Source: Deinococcus actinosclerus
GTDB lineage: Bacteria > Deinococcota > Deinococci > Deinococcales > Deinococcaceae
Assembly (NCBI RefSeq): GCF_001507665.1
Contig: NZ_CP013910.1
Coordinates: 805,501-869,500, forward strand
Direction: 5' to 3'
Length of the DNA stretch: 64,000 nt
In this document: positions 63,745 through 64,000 of the stretch, one piece after another
How the letters are laid out: the number at the start of each line of letters is the position of its first letter
Position numbering within the stretch: position 1 is the stretch's first letter
Made by a program: the position numbers and the translations under genes
The notes under the pieces: generated by a model
Databases searched by the model: none
The model's input: the letters and a program-made list of their open reading frames with translations, nothing else
Told to the model about the DNA's origin: nothing

Positions 63745-64000
63745 ATGCGTGACGCCCTGATGGCCGCCCTGAGCACCGTGAACGACCCGGAACTCCACCG
63801 GGATCTCGTGTCACTGGGCATGATCGAGCACGCCAGCGTGGACGCGGGTGTGGCGCACGTGAAGGTGAACCTCACGACCCCGGCCTGCCCCCTGAAGGGC
63901 CAGATCGAGCATGACGTGCGCGCCGCCGCGCTGACCGTGCCCGGCGTGCAGGAGGCCGTGATCACCTTCGGCGCGATGGTCCGCGCCGCCGCGCAGCCCG
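63745..64000 (+). CDS. Mrp/ApbC-type iron-sulfur carrier ATPase, N-terminal part
   Basis: The first 85 codons of a gene cut by the window end. They encode the DUF59 (MIP18-like) domain that opens Mrp/ApbC proteins: NDPELHRDLVSLGMI, VNLTTPACPLKGQIEHDV and GVQEAVI. The P-loop ATPase part would follow beyond base 64000. A stand-alone DUF59 protein (PaaD/SufT type) cannot be excluded, but TTPACPLKGQIE is typical of Mrp. The family delivers Fe-S clusters to apo-proteins. A TACTAAT-like hexamer lies just upstream; no Shine-Dalgarno is present. Confidence 0.8.
   Translation, partial: MRDALMAALSTVNDPELHRDLVSLGMIEHASVDAGVAHVKVNLTTPACPLKGQIEHDVRAAALTVPGVQEAVITFGAMVRAAAQP

Overview
The window is high-GC (roughly 70%) bacterial chromosome and looks like Deinococcus. 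Three things point there. First, more than twenty genes have a TANNNT -10 hexamer 5-8 nt before the start codon and no Shine-Dalgarno, the leaderless-mRNA architecture described for Deinococcus deserti. Second, the TilS-TadA fusion and the type II-like TrpRS resemble Deinococcus proteins as I remember them. Third, codon third positions are overwhelmingly G/C. I see no prophage, insertion sequence, CRISPR array or rRNA. One tRNA (Arg-CCG) is present.

Layout. 1-9.3 kb: a cut-off gene, a YbjN-like protein, an MBL-fold hydrolase, a PEGA lipoprotein and a peroxiredoxin (all minus), divergent from a tilS-tadA fusion; then a GRDP-like membrane protein, a RelA/SpoT-domain protein and a cell-wall amidase. 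9.25-9.82 kb is gene-free and bounded by two inverted GC-rich repeats. 9.8-16.2 kb: an EamA exporter-aminotransferase operon divergent from an Lrp regulator, an SDR/flavoprotein/HAD operon, and a kinase-like protein. 16.2-22.6 kb: topA, a YdcF protein, murJ and three small unknowns. 22.8-29.4 kb: tdh, a tryptophan attenuator in front of trpS, dnaJ, a lipoprotein, a phytoene-desaturase-like oxidase and prs. 29.5-37.4 kb: unknowns, fructosamine kinase, VOC dioxygenase, Rieske protein, ankyrin protein and thiolase. 37.5-42.5 kb: a four-gene operon of DUF2975-like membrane proteins with its own XRE repressor, an ECF sigma factor, FUN14, a SurA/PpiD-like foldase and tRNA-Arg. 42.7-49.7 kb: SIS-domain isomerase, homoserine dehydrogenase, prfA, NUDIX and a very large multi-spanning membrane protein. 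49.7-58.4 kb: a two-component system divergent from a MacAB-type tripartite efflux operon with two outer-membrane-factor-like genes. 58.4-64 kb: HD-GYP phosphodiesterase, guaA, a pseudokinase-PEGA membrane protein and the start of an Mrp/ApbC Fe-S carrier gene.

The most interesting signals are regulatory. They are a textbook ribosome-mediated Trp attenuator before trpS (leader peptide with Trp-Trp, overlapping hairpins, U-run), and leaderless mini-ORFs whose stop codons overlap the start codons of prfA and of the HD-GYP gene. A two-fold repeated TATCG-N5-CGATA operator sits over the DUF2975/XRE promoter. Two genes appear frameshifted at homopolymer runs. Gene functions rest on recognised motifs read by eye; no database search was possible.
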